Assembly: GCA_946056455.1 (NCBI GenBank)
Contig: CAMGJS010000012.1
Coordinates: 1 to 13,550, forward strand
Source of the DNA: an uncultured Clostridia bacterium
GTDB taxonomy: Bacteria; Bacillota; Clostridia; Oscillospirales; Ruminococcaceae
Direction of reading: 5' to 3'
Length of the DNA: 13,550 bases
Part shown: positions 6,911 through 13,550 of the stretch, one piece after another
Position numbering within the stretch: position 1 is the stretch's first letter
Layout of the letters: each line of letters starts with the position of its first letter
The notes under the pieces: model-generated
The model's database searches: none
The model's input: the letters and a program-made list of their open reading frames with translations, nothing else
Told to the model about the DNA's origin: nothing
Program-made: the position numbers and the translations under genes

Positions 6911-8122
6911 ATGAAATATCTGGTACTTCTTTGTGACGGTATGGCGGACTATCCCGTAGAGGAGCTTGGCGGAAAAACGCCTATGGAATGCGCTGACAAG
7001 CCGAATATCGACCGCCTTGCAAAAACTGCAAAGGTAGGACTTGTAAAGACCGTTGCCGACGGCTTGAAGCCCGGAAGCGATGTTGCAAACCTTTCTGTTT
7101 TAGGATACGACCCTGCTGAGTGCTATACAGGACGCTCGCCGTTAGAGGCAGGCTCAATAGGAATTGATATGGCGGACAGCGATGTTTCGTTCAGATGCAA
7201 CCTTGTTACAGTTTCGGATGAGGAAAATTATGAGGACAAGACTATGGTGGATTATTGCGCAGGCGATATTTCTACCGAAGAAGCGGCTGAGCTTATAAAG
7301 TTCCTTGCAAAAGAATTTGACAGCGAAGAATTCAATCTTTACAGCGGAGTAAGCTATCGTCATTGCCTTATCTGGCACAACGGTACACTTGACCTCGGCA
7401 CACTTACCCCTCCGCACGATATTACGGGCAGAAAAATCAAGGAGTATATTCCACAGCCCCCCAACACAGAAAAGCTTTACGATATGATGAAAAAATCGTA
7501 TAATCTTTTGAAAGACCACCCCGTGAACAAGGCTCGTGAGGCAAGAGGACTTCGCCCTGCAAACTCGATGTGGTTCTGGGGAGAGGGCAGAAGAGCCGCT
7601 CTTGAACCCTTTGCGGATAAGTTCGGGGTTAAGGGCTCAATGATTTCAGCTGTTGACCTCTTAAAAGGCATCGGAAAGTTCTCGGAAATGAATGTTGTAT
7701 CCGTTGACGGAGCGACGGGATATATCGACACCAACTTTGACGGCAAGGCAAAGGCGGCTGTTGAAGAGTTCAAGAAAGGTCAGGATTTTGTTTATATTCA
7801 TGTTGAGGCGCCCGATGAATGCGGTCACCGCCACGAGATTGAAAACAAAGTCAAGTCCATAGGTCTTATCGACAAGCTTATCTTAAAGCCTGTCCTCGAA
7901 TATCTTGACAACTGCGGAGAGGACTACAAAATTCTTGTATGCCCCGACCACCCCACTCCCCTTGCGCTTAAAACACACACAAACGACGCTGTTCCCTTTA
8001 TGATTTATCAGAAGAGCAAATCCTTTGACGGAGTTGACACTTTGAACGAAAAAACAGCGGCAGAAACGGGTGTTTTTGTCGAAAAGGGACCAACTCTTAT
8101 GAACACCTTTATAAATGGCTGA
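6911..8122 (+). CDS. apgM: Cofactor-independent phosphoglycerate mutase, archaeal type (possible homoserine kinase)
   Basis: A 403-residue member of the alkaline phosphatase superfamily, aPGM branch, which interconverts 3- and 2-phosphoglycerate through a phosphoserine intermediate with two metal ions. Visible elements: metal-site start LLCDGMADYP (D9), the nucleophile region GSDVANLSVLGYDP, GRSPLEAGSIGI, FWGEGR, HVEAPDECGHR and the second metal site CPDHPTPLALKTHTND. Bacterial proteins of this length and type include a subgroup proposed as homoserine kinases because they neighbour threonine genes; no threonine gene is in view, so the reaction stays open. Ribosome site AGGAGATG 5' of the ATG. 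It is transcribed alone between two promoters. Confidence 0.85.
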   Translation: MKYLVLLCDGMADYPVEELGGKTPMECADKPNIDRLAKTAKVGLVKTVADGLKPGSDVANLSVLGYDPAECYTGRSPLEAGSIGIDMADSDVSFRCNLVTVSDEENYEDKTMVDYCAGDISTEEAAELIKFLAKEFDSEEFNLYSGVSYRHCLIWHNGTLDLGTLTPPHDITGRKIKEYIPQPPNTEKLYDMMKKSYNLLKDHPVNKAREARGLRPANSMWFWGEGRRAALEPFADKFGVKGSMISAVDLLKGIGKFSEMNVVSVDGATGYIDTNFDGKAKAAVEEFKKGQDFVYIHVEAPDECGHRHEIENKVKSIGLIDKLILKPVLEYLDNCGEDYKILVCPDHPTPLALKTHTNDAVPFMIYQKSKSFDGVDTLNEKTAAETGVFVEKGPTLMNTFING

Positions 8123-8129
8123 AATACGC

Positions 8130-8158
8130 TTGAAATCCTTTGATAAATATGGTAAACT
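8130..8158 (+). promoter_or_regulatory. Promoter upstream of the purE leader
   Basis: -35 TTGAAA (8130-8135), 17-nt spacer, -10 TAAACT (8153-8158), with TG at 8150-8151 as an extended -10. It starts 8 nt after the apgM-like stop and would produce an approximately 180-nt leader before purE. Confidence 0.65.
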
Positions 8159-8278
8159 GAAAGGGTAGTGTTTTTTCCGAAAGGGTGAAATTTATGCGTT
8201 CTGTAAACAAGAGGTCAAGTCGCTTTTATGTTTACGGGTCAAGTGTATTATCTCGCCTTTTTGCGCACATTCTGTAAA
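8159..8278 (+). repeat. Paired direct repeats and a hairpin in the purE leader
   Basis: Three short perfect direct repeat pairs: GAAAGGGT at 8159 and 8179, GGTCAAGT at 8213 and 8237, TTCTGTAAA at 8199 and 8270. TCTGTAAACA (8200-8209) can form a 10-bp hairpin, three of the pairs G-U, with TGTTTACGGG (8229-8238); the second TTCTGTAAA copy offers the same segment an alternative partner. No consensus of the purine, PRPP or ZTP riboswitches was recognised, and no convincing pair of PurR boxes. Confidence 0.4.
8194..8277 (+). CDS. Possible 27-residue leader peptide/small protein
   Basis: ATG at 8194 to TAA at 8275-8277, preceded by AAAGGG (8180-8185) at a workable spacing of 8 nt. The product would begin MRSVNKRSSRFYVYG and end FAHIL: a basic N-terminal half (Arg at 2, 7, 10 and Lys at 6) and a more hydrophobic C-terminal part, with five serines. 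The stop is only 4 nt before the terminator stem, so the ORF fills the leader between ribosome site and terminator. It could be a regulatory leader peptide, a small protein with its own terminator, or chance. No homologue is recognised. Confidence 0.3.
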   Translation: MRSVNKRSSRFYVYGSSVLSRLFAHIL

Positions 8279-8281
8279 TTT

Positions 8282-8319
8282 ATAGCTGCGATGGAACTTC
8301 GCAGCTATTTTGCTTTTTT
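8282..8319 (+). terminator. Intrinsic terminator/attenuator upstream of purE
   Basis: A perfect 10-bp stem, ATAGCTGCGA (8282-8291) with TCGCAGCTAT (8299-8308), a 7-nt loop, then TTTGCTTTTTT. It lies 13 nt before the purE ribosome site and after the only visible promoter, so it should attenuate purine operon transcription or end a short leader transcript. No obvious antiterminator pairing with the 5' arm was found. Confidence 0.85.
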
Positions 8320-8345
8320 AAAAACAGATACGGAGGTAGTTTGTT

Positions 8346-8843
8346 ATGAAAAAAATTGCAATAATTATGGGCAGTGACAGCGACTTTCCTGTTGTCAAGG
8401 ACGCTGTTGTTGAGCTTAAAAAGCTGGGTATCCCCTATGAAGTGAGAGTAATGTCCGCTCACCGCACACCCGATATGGCGGCTGAATTTGCAAAGAATGC
8501 TGAAAAGAACGGCTTTGGCGCAATTATCTCTGCGGCAGGCATGGCGGCTCATTTAGGCGGAGTTCTTGCGGCTCACACAATTATCCCCGTTATCGGAATA
8601 CCGATAAGCGGTTCAAGACTTGACGGAATGGACGCTTTGCTTGCGACCGTTCAGATGCCCAAGGGTATTCCCGTTGCTACCGTTGCTATAAACGGAGCGG
8701 GAAATGCGGCTATTCTTGCGGCTCAGATGCTCGCTCTTTCTGATGAAGAAATTGCAGAAAAGCTTCGCAAGATGAAGGAAGATATGGTCGCAGGAGTTAT
8801 TGAAAAGGATAAGAAGTTGCAGGAAGAGGTTGCAAAGCTCTGA
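8346..8843 (+). CDS. purE: PurE, N5-carboxyaminoimidazole ribonucleotide mutase (class I-like)
   Basis: A 165-residue PurE, normal for the stand-alone form, converting N5-CAIR (or, in class II enzymes, AIR plus CO2) to CAIR in purine synthesis. Motifs: phosphate-binding GSDSD (residues 9-13), SAHRTP with the catalytic His39, AAGMAAHLGGVLAAHT, and QMPKGIPVATVAINGAGNAA. The AAHL signature suggests class I, although the usual PGM is LGG here. No purK is in view, so whether a PurK partner supplies N5-CAIR cannot be decided. Start ATG with GGAGGT (8332-8337). First recognised gene of the purine operon. Confidence 0.95.
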   Translation: MKKIAIIMGSDSDFPVVKDAVVELKKLGIPYEVRVMSAHRTPDMAAEFAKNAEKNGFGAIISAAGMAAHLGGVLAAHTIIPVIGIPISGSRLDGMDALLATVQMPKGIPVATVAINGAGNAAILAAQMLALSDEEIAEKLRKMKEDMVAGVIEKDKKLQEEVAKL

Positions 8844-8863
8844 ACCGAAAATGAGGTGAGGAT

Positions 8864-9751
8864 ATGACTTTTGTCCCTGCTGTCAATATGGGAGCGGTAT
8901 TTTTTCTGGGCTTTGTTGCGACGATATACGGAATAATGCTCATAATATCGGGATTTTTCTTTATACTTTCGATGATATTTATGGGTATATGGCTTTACCG
9001 CAAAAACAAAGGTCTTGACAAGACAAAAAGATTTAAGGTTCTGTTTATAGTCTTTCTCGTTCTTTCGCTTTTGCTTTCGGTAGGACCGATTTTATTTGTG
9101 GTGATAGGCGGAGCGATAATTTCCATAGGAATGAGTATGCCTCCTCCCGATTATGTCAACCCCGGGGTTTCGATAGTCGATACCGCTCACGATATAGGCA
9201 GTAATAACTGTTTTCATTTTGAGGACGAAACATATGTCAGAATGAGCTTTGATTATTACCGCTATACCGAAGATGAAGTCCCCGTTGCAAAGGTGCCGGA
9301 TCAATTCAAAAATATCTATGAGGTTGAAAACGACAGCGGTCATCGGATTTTAAGATATAACGGATATTGCTACTGCAAAGAAGACGAGATTGACGCTGTA
9401 ACGGATTATTATGAAAATCTCCCCGAATATGAATATTATATATTCCGATACGGCGAAGAAAGATTGAAGATAGATGATTTTTCCGACGAGGAATATTACA
9501 CGATAGTCAACGCAAACGGCGTTTCTGTCGGAAACAGTTTTGAACATTCTTACTTCTATATTTCAAGGGAGTCGCCCGACGGGGTATATAATTTCCACGA
9601 CGACATCACCGTTGCTCCGACAAGAGTTTATGCCTGCGGAGGAAGTTATAATTATCAGTTGCACAACGATGAGCTTGAAAGAAAACTGCTGAAATACGCA
9701 AGAGAATACGAAAGGCTTTATCCCGAAGAGGAAGAAGAGCCTGAAACTTAA
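8864..9751 (+). CDS. Unrecognised membrane protein inside the purine operon
   Basis: A 295-residue protein of unknown function. Two hydrophobic blocks lie near the N-terminus (about residues 10-45 and 58-90), separated by the basic loop RKNKGLDKTKRFK, which should be cytoplasmic. If each block spans once, the ~200-residue C-terminal part faces outside; if either block is a hairpin, the topology changes. That part is acidic and Tyr-rich (YCYCKEDEID, DYYENLPEYEYYIFRYGEE), has a few Cys (NCF, YCYC, ACGG), and ends in a Glu-rich tail after a basic helix (DELERKLLKYAREYERLY). No enzyme motif is seen. Ribosome site GAGGTGAGG; it starts 20 nt after purE and is followed 50 nt later by purC, so it is probably co-transcribed. 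It may be a lineage-specific insertion with no purine role. Confidence 0.85.
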   Translation: MTFVPAVNMGAVFFLGFVATIYGIMLIISGFFFILSMIFMGIWLYRKNKGLDKTKRFKVLFIVFLVLSLLLSVGPILFVVIGGAIISIGMSMPPPDYVNPGVSIVDTAHDIGSNNCFHFEDETYVRMSFDYYRYTEDEVPVAKVPDQFKNIYEVENDSGHRILRYNGYCYCKEDEIDAVTDYYENLPEYEYYIFRYGEERLKIDDFSDEEYYTIVNANGVSVGNSFEHSYFYISRESPDGVYNFHDDITVAPTRVYACGGSYNYQLHNDELERKLLKYAREYERLYPEEEEEPET

Positions 9752-9768
9752 AAAGGTTTAAATTTTAT

Positions 9769-9786
9769 TAAAATATAATTATTTTA
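9769..9786 (+). promoter_or_regulatory. A/T inverted repeat with embedded -10-like box upstream of purC
   Basis: TAAAATA (9769-9775) and TATTTTA (9780-9786) form a perfect 7-bp inverted repeat around TAAT, immediately before the purC ribosome site GGAGGG (9788-9793). TATAAT (9774-9779) is inside it, but no -35 lies at the right distance. It could be a weak internal promoter, an operator, or simple AT-richness. Confidence 0.25.
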
Positions 9787-9801
9787 TGGAGGGCAAATAT
9801 T

Positions 9802-10515
9802 ATGGAAAACATTGAAAAGAAGGAACAGCTTTACGAAGGAAAGGCAAAGAAGGTTTTTGCCACAAACAACCCCGACTATGTTATCGTTGACTACAAGGAC
9901 GACGCTACCGCATTCAACGGCGAAAAGAAGGGTACAATTGTAGGAAAGGGAGCAATCAACAACAAGATGACAAACTATATGCTCTCACTTCTTGAAAAAG
10001 AGGGCGTTCCCACTCACCTTGTTGAAGAAATCAGCGACAGAGAAACAATAGTTAAAAAGGTTGAAATCGTTCCCCTTGAAGTAATCGTGAGAAATGTTGC
10101 GGCAGGAAGCTTTTCAAAGAAGCTCGGCATCGCAGAGGGTACACCCCTTAAAACTCCCACACTTGAATTCAGCTATAAGAACGATGAGCTCGGCGACCCG
10201 TTCATCAACGACTACTATGCACTCGGTCTCGGACTTGCCACCAAGGAAGAAATCGCCGACATCACAAAGTACGCTTTTATGGTAAACGACTTTATGGTTA
10301 AGTTCTTCAAGAAGATAAATATCGACCTTATCGACTTCAAGATAGAGTTCGGAAGATTTCACGGAAAAATTCTTCTTGCTGATGAAATTTCACCCGATAC
10401 TTGTCGTTTCTGGGATAGCACAACCCACGAAAAGCTTGACAAGGACCGCTTCCGCAGAGATATGGGCGGCGTAGAAGAAGCATATCAGGAAATGATGAAG
10501 CGTATTTTCGGTTGA
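9802..10515 (+). CDS. purC: PurC, SAICAR synthetase
   Basis: A 237-residue phosphoribosylaminoimidazole-succinocarboxamide synthase, typical bacterial length. It joins CAIR and aspartate using ATP to form SAICAR. Motifs: N-terminal [11 protein letters not shown] (ATP-binding strand), [26 protein letters not shown] (nucleotide-binding centre), DFKIEFGR and the metal-binding [14 protein letters not shown]. Starts at ATG with GGAGGG 8 nt upstream; 24 nt separate it from purF. It uses the product of PurE, so the two are functionally adjacent despite the membrane gene between them. Confidence 0.97.
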   Translation: MENIEKKEQLYEGKAKKVFATNNPDYVIVDYKDDATAFNGEKKGTIVGKGAINNKMTNYMLSLLEKEGVPTHLVEEISDRETIVKKVEIVPLEVIVRNVAAGSFSKKLGIAEGTPLKTPTLEFSYKNDELGDPFINDYYALGLGLATKEEIADITKYAFMVNDFMVKFFKKINIDLIDFKIEFGRFHGKILLADEISPDTCRFWDSTTHEKLDKDRFRRDMGGVEEAYQEMMKRIFG

Positions 10516-10539
10516 TTTTATTTTGAGGAGTGAACTCAT

Positions 10540-11961
10540 ATGGGCGGATTTTTCGGGGCTGTTTCAAAAAATGACTGCGTTACCGATGTCTTTTTCGGGA
10601 CAGACTATCATTCGCATCTCGGAACGAAAAGAGGAGGAATGACTTCTTATTCCGAAAACAAGGGATTTCAGAGAAATATTCACAGTATTGAAAACTCACC
10701 TTTTCGTACAAAATTTGAAAAAGATGTAGAGGGTATGGAGGGCAAGCTTTGCATAGGCTGTATAAGCGACACCGACCCTCAGCCTATCCTTGTGCGTTCA
10801 AAGCTTGGAAGCTATGCGGTGTGCACAATAGGCATAATAAACAATGCAGAACAGCTTTCCGAAGAACTGCTTGACAGCGGTTGCGCAAACTTTGAAACGA
10901 TGAGTAGCGGAAGTATCAATTCCGCTTCGCTTGTCGGAGCGTTAATTGCTCAGAAATCGGATTTTTCAGAGGGTATAAGATACGCTCAGGAGAAAATCGA
11001 GGGAACGCTTTCTCTTCTTATTCTCACAAAGGACTGCATTATCGCCGCAAGGGACAAAAACGGCAGACTGCCCATTATTATCGGAAAAAGAGACGACGGC
11101 TACTGCGTTTCGCTTGAATCCTTCGCGTTCCAGAAGTTAGGCTATGACACCGTGAGAGATATGAAGTCTGCTGAGATAATAAAACTCACCGCGGACGGCG
11201 TTGAAGTTCTCTCGGAGGGAACGGACAAGATGCGTATATGCACATTTTTGTGGACATATTACGGCTATCCCAATGCTGTCTATGAAGATGTCACCGTTGA
11301 AACGATGAGAATAAGAAACGGCGAGATTATGGCTGAAAATGACATTGCAAACGGAAAGCTTCCCGATGTTGACTATGTGTGCGGAGTGCCCGATTCGGGA
11401 GTGCCCCACGCAATAGGATATGCAAACAGAAGCGGTATCCCCTTTGCAAGACCTTTCATAAAATACACTCCCACATGGCCCAGAAGCTTTATGCCACAAA
11501 GCCAGAATATGAGAAACCATGTTGCAAAGATGAAGCTTATTCCCGTTCACGAGCTTATCGAGGGCAAGAAGCTCTTGTTTGTCGACGACAGCATAGTAAG
11601 AGGAACGCAGATGCGTGAAACGGTTGAATTTCTTTATGAGCACGGCGCAAAGGAAGTCCACATGAGGTCGGCTTGTCCGCCTATTATGTACGGTTGCAAA
11701 TACCTCAATTTCTCACGGAGCAACTCCGAAATGGAGCTTATCGCAAGACAGATTATCCACGAATTTGAGGGCGATGAAGGCGTTAAGTACATCAACGAAT
11801 ACAGCGACACCAACACCGAAAGAGGAAAGAAGCTTCGCGAAGAAATATGCAAAAGGCTCAAACTCACCTCGCTTGAATTCCAGTCCCTTGAGGGAACTGT
11901 AAAGGCGGTTGGTCTTGACGAATGTAAGCTTTGCACATATTGCTGGAACGGCAGAGAATAA
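10540..11961 (+). CDS. purF: PurF-family amidophosphoribosyltransferase lacking the glutaminase nucleophile
   Basis: A 473-residue PurF homologue. Canonical PurF makes phosphoribosylamine from PRPP and glutamine, its N-terminal domain releasing ammonia through a mature N-terminal Cys (start CGIFG). This protein begins MGGFFG, so Gly2 (codon GGC) replaces that Cys; the usual glutaminase segments around RYST.G and HNGN are also altered (CISDTDPQP and GIINNAEQL). The C-terminal PRTase domain looks functional: [10 protein letters not shown] (residues 348-357) and [18 protein letters not shown]. Putative [4Fe-4S] ligands remain at C234, C386 and the C-terminal CTYC (C465, C468; C462 is extra). No alternative start restores a Cys. 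Ribosome site TGAGGAG upstream; 25 nt before purM. It may use free ammonia or a separate glutaminase, or may be a paralogue of another PurF. Confidence 0.9.
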   Translation: MGGFFGAVSKNDCVTDVFFGTDYHSHLGTKRGGMTSYSENKGFQRNIHSIENSPFRTKFEKDVEGMEGKLCIGCISDTDPQPILVRSKLGSYAVCTIGIINNAEQLSEELLDSGCANFETMSSGSINSASLVGALIAQKSDFSEGIRYAQEKIEGTLSLLILTKDCIIAARDKNGRLPIIIGKRDDGYCVSLESFAFQKLGYDTVRDMKSAEIIKLTADGVEVLSEGTDKMRICTFLWTYYGYPNAVYEDVTVETMRIRNGEIMAENDIANGKLPDVDYVCGVPDSGVPHAIGYANRSGIPFARPFIKYTPTWPRSFMPQSQNMRNHVAKMKLIPVHELIEGKKLLFVDDSIVRGTQMRETVEFLYEHGAKEVHMRSACPPIMYGCKYLNFSRSNSEMELIARQIIHEFEGDEGVKYINEYSDTNTERGKKLREEICKRLKLTSLEFQSLEGTVKAVGLDECKLCTYCWNGRE

Positions 11962-11986
11962 CAACAATTTGAAAGGACAAGGATAT

Positions 11987-13021
11987 ATGAAAAGTTTTTC
12001 TGACAGCTACAAGGCGGCAGGAGTAGATGTGACCGCAGGGTATAAATCGGTTGAGCTTATGAAGGCTCATGTTGCAAGAACAAAGACAGACGGAGTTCTT
12101 TCGGGAATAGGCGGTTTCGGCGGACTTTTTGCCCTCGGCAACAAGGATATGAAGGAGCCTGTTCTTGTTTCGGGAACGGACGGAGTAGGCACAAAGATAA
12201 AGATTGCTTTTCTTATGGACAAGCACGATACTGTCGGCATTGACTGCGTGGCTATGTGCGTTAACGATGTTATCTGTTGCGGAGCAAGTCCGCTCTTCTT
12301 CCTTGACTATATCGCCTGCGGAAAGAATTATCCCGAAAAAATTGCAGATATTGTAAAGGGCGTTGCAGAAGGTTGCGTTCAGGCTGAATGTGCCCTTATC
12401 GGAGGAGAAACGGCAGAACACCCCGGTCTTATGCCCGATGATGAATACGACCTTGCGGGATTTTCTGTCGGCGTTGTTGACAAGGAAAAGATACTCAACC
12501 CCGAAAGCCAGAAGGCAGGGGATGTTATGATAGCGATAAAGTCAAGCGGAGTTCATTCAAACGGATTTTCGCTTGTGAGAAAGGTTTTTGATGTAAATAA
12601 AGAAAACCTTGCAAAATATTATGACGAGCTTGGCGCAACACTCGGAGAAACGCTCCTTACTCCCACAAGGATTTATGTCAAGGCTGTAAAGAGCCTTCTT
12701 TCTGCTGTAAATGTAAAATCAATCTCACACATTACGGGCGGAGGATTTTATGAGAATATTCCGCGTGCTTTGCCCGACGGACTTTCTGTCAAAATCAAGA
12801 GAAGCGATGTTCAGGTTCTTCCGATTTTTGAGCTTATTGCAAAAACGGGAAATATCCCCGAAAGAGATATGTTTAACACCTTTAATATGGGCGTCGGAAT
12901 GACTGTTGTTGTTGATAAGAACGATGTTGACAAGGCGATTTCCGCAATAAAGGCTGTCGGTGATGACGCTTATGTATTAGGTGAGCTTTTTGACGGCGAC
13001 GACGGCGTTCTTATTGTCTGA
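11987..13021 (+). CDS. purM: PurM, phosphoribosylformylglycinamidine cyclo-ligase (AIR synthetase)
   Basis: A 344-residue AIR synthetase that closes the imidazole ring of FGAM with ATP. Motifs: [18 protein letters not shown] at the N-terminus, [14 protein letters not shown] (ATP-binding loop), [54 protein letters not shown] and [15 protein letters not shown]. The start at 11987 is chosen because it gives the family N-terminus and follows GAAAGGACAAGG; an in-frame ATG at 11909 would overlap purF by 53 nt and add 26 atypical residues. The stop (13019-13021) overlaps the purN ribosome site GAGGTG, so translation is probably coupled. Confidence 0.97.
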   Translation: MKSFSDSYKAAGVDVTAGYKSVELMKAHVARTKTDGVLSGIGGFGGLFALGNKDMKEPVLVSGTDGVGTKIKIAFLMDKHDTVGIDCVAMCVNDVICCGASPLFFLDYIACGKNYPEKIADIVKGVAEGCVQAECALIGGETAEHPGLMPDDEYDLAGFSVGVVDKEKILNPESQKAGDVMIAIKSSGVHSNGFSLVRKVFDVNKENLAKYYDELGATLGETLLTPTRIYVKAVKSLLSAVNVKSISHITGGGFYENIPRALPDGLSVKIKRSDVQVLPIFELIAKTGNIPERDMFNTFNMGVGMTVVVDKNDVDKAISAIKAVGDDAYVLGELFDGDDGVLIV

Positions 13022-13031
13022 GGTGAAAAAG

Positions 13032-13550
13032 ATGAAAAATATTGTCGTTCTTGTTTCGGGCGGAGGAACTAATCTTCAGGCTCTTATCGACGCTGAAAAA
13101 AGGGGAGATATTAAGGGCGGAAAAATCACCTGCGTCATATCCTCAAAGGAGGACGCCTATGCTCTTGAAAGAGCGAAAAACAACGGGATAAAAACAGTTG
13201 TCCTTAAAAGAAAGGATTACCCCGATGTTGCGTCTTACAGCAAGGCTATGGCGGATACTCTTACCGCTGAAAATGCAGACCTTGTGGTGTATGCAGGCTT
13301 TATGACGATACTTGACAATCAGGTGTGCAACGCGTTCCCATATAAGATGATAAATGTTCACCCCGCTTTGATACCGTCCTTTTGTGGCAAGGGTTTTTAC
13401 GGACTTCATGTTCACGAGGCGGCTCTTTCAAAGGGAGTAAAAATAAGCGGAGCGACCGTTCATTTTGTAACGGAAGAGTGTGACGGCGGTCCTATTATAC
13501 TGCAACAGGCGGTAGAGGTCAGAAACGGCGACACTCCCGAAACATTACAA
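13032..13550 (+). CDS. purN: PurN, phosphoribosylglycinamide formyltransferase (3' truncated)
   Basis: 173 codons are visible and the frame is open at the window end; PurN is usually about 190-210 residues, so most is present. It transfers the formyl group of 10-formyl-THF to GAR. Motifs: nucleotide-binding start VVLVSGGGTNLQAL, catalytic Asn and His in INVHPALIPSF, and the catalytic Asp in EECDGGPI. The segment SFCGKGFYGLHVHEAAL is longer than the short PGLH stretch of E. coli PurN, a variation I associate with Clostridia. Starts 10 nt after purM with GAGGTG (13020-13025). Confidence 0.95.
   Translation, partial: MKNIVVLVSGGGTNLQALIDAEKRGDIKGGKITCVISSKEDAYALERAKNNGIKTVVLKRKDYPDVASYSKAMADTLTAENADLVVYAGFMTILDNQVCNAFPYKMINVHPALIPSFCGKGFYGLHVHEAALSKGVKISGATVHFVTEECDGGPIILQQAVEVRNGDTPETLQ

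Noticed and set aside
8171..8190. PurR box in the purE leader
   Set aside because: TTTTCCGAAAGG only partly resembles the CCGAAC-type box and no properly placed inverted partner was found.
8123..8345. Guanine, PRPP or ZTP riboswitch before purE
   Set aside because: Expected from context, but none of the conserved core sequences of these classes could be found by eye.
11909..11986. Upstream start extending purM by 26 residues
   Set aside because: It overlaps purF in another frame and adds residues absent from the family; the ATG at 11987 has a ribosome site and the right N-terminus.

Overview
The window looks like chromosome of a low-to-mid GC Gram-positive bacterium of the class Clostridia, most likely a fermentative, anaerobic, Ruminococcus/Oscillospiraceae-like gut organism. 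The evidence is an AddA-type (not RecBCD) recombination helicase, strong Shine-Dalgarno sites, sigma-A-like promoters, the rpsF-ssb-rpsR operon, [FeFe]-hydrogenase maturation genes and a Clostridia-style purine operon. This assignment is inferred from gene content only. All recognised genes are on the + strand and no mobile element, CRISPR array, tRNA or rRNA is visible.

Layout. (1) 2-2476: 3' two thirds of addA, cut by the window edge. (2) 2494-3726: promoter, rpsF (S6), ssb, rpsR (S18), intrinsic terminator. (3) 3738-6822: promoter, a ~160-nt structured leader with five CGGAT boxes in two 9-nt-phased groups, ending in an intrinsic terminator with a C(UUCG)G loop; then a small TM1266-type ACT-fold protein (TTG start), hydG and hydF. 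hydG and hydF make and deliver parts of the H-cluster of [FeFe]-hydrogenase; hydE and the hydrogenase itself are not in the window. (4) 6844-8122: promoter and a single archaeal-type phosphoglycerate mutase-like gene (apgM family). (5) 8130-13550: promoter, a leader with a possible 27-codon ORF and a strong terminator, then purE, an unrecognised membrane protein gene, purC, purF, purM and a 3'-truncated purN. These supply PRPP amination, GAR formylation, AIR synthesis, AIR/CAIR interconversion and SAICAR synthesis; purD, purL/Q/S, purB and purH lie elsewhere or beyond the edge.

Most noteworthy: the hyd leader looks like a cis-regulatory RNA or multi-site RNA-binding platform that I cannot match to a known riboswitch class. 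The PurF homologue keeps its PRPP-binding motif and Fe-S cysteines but has Gly where the catalytic N-terminal Cys of the glutaminase belongs. The purE leader carries a small ORF, paired direct repeats and a terminator. An uncharacterised membrane protein is embedded in the purine operon. All four promoters have a 17-nt spacer and share TGGTA at or just before the -10 box.
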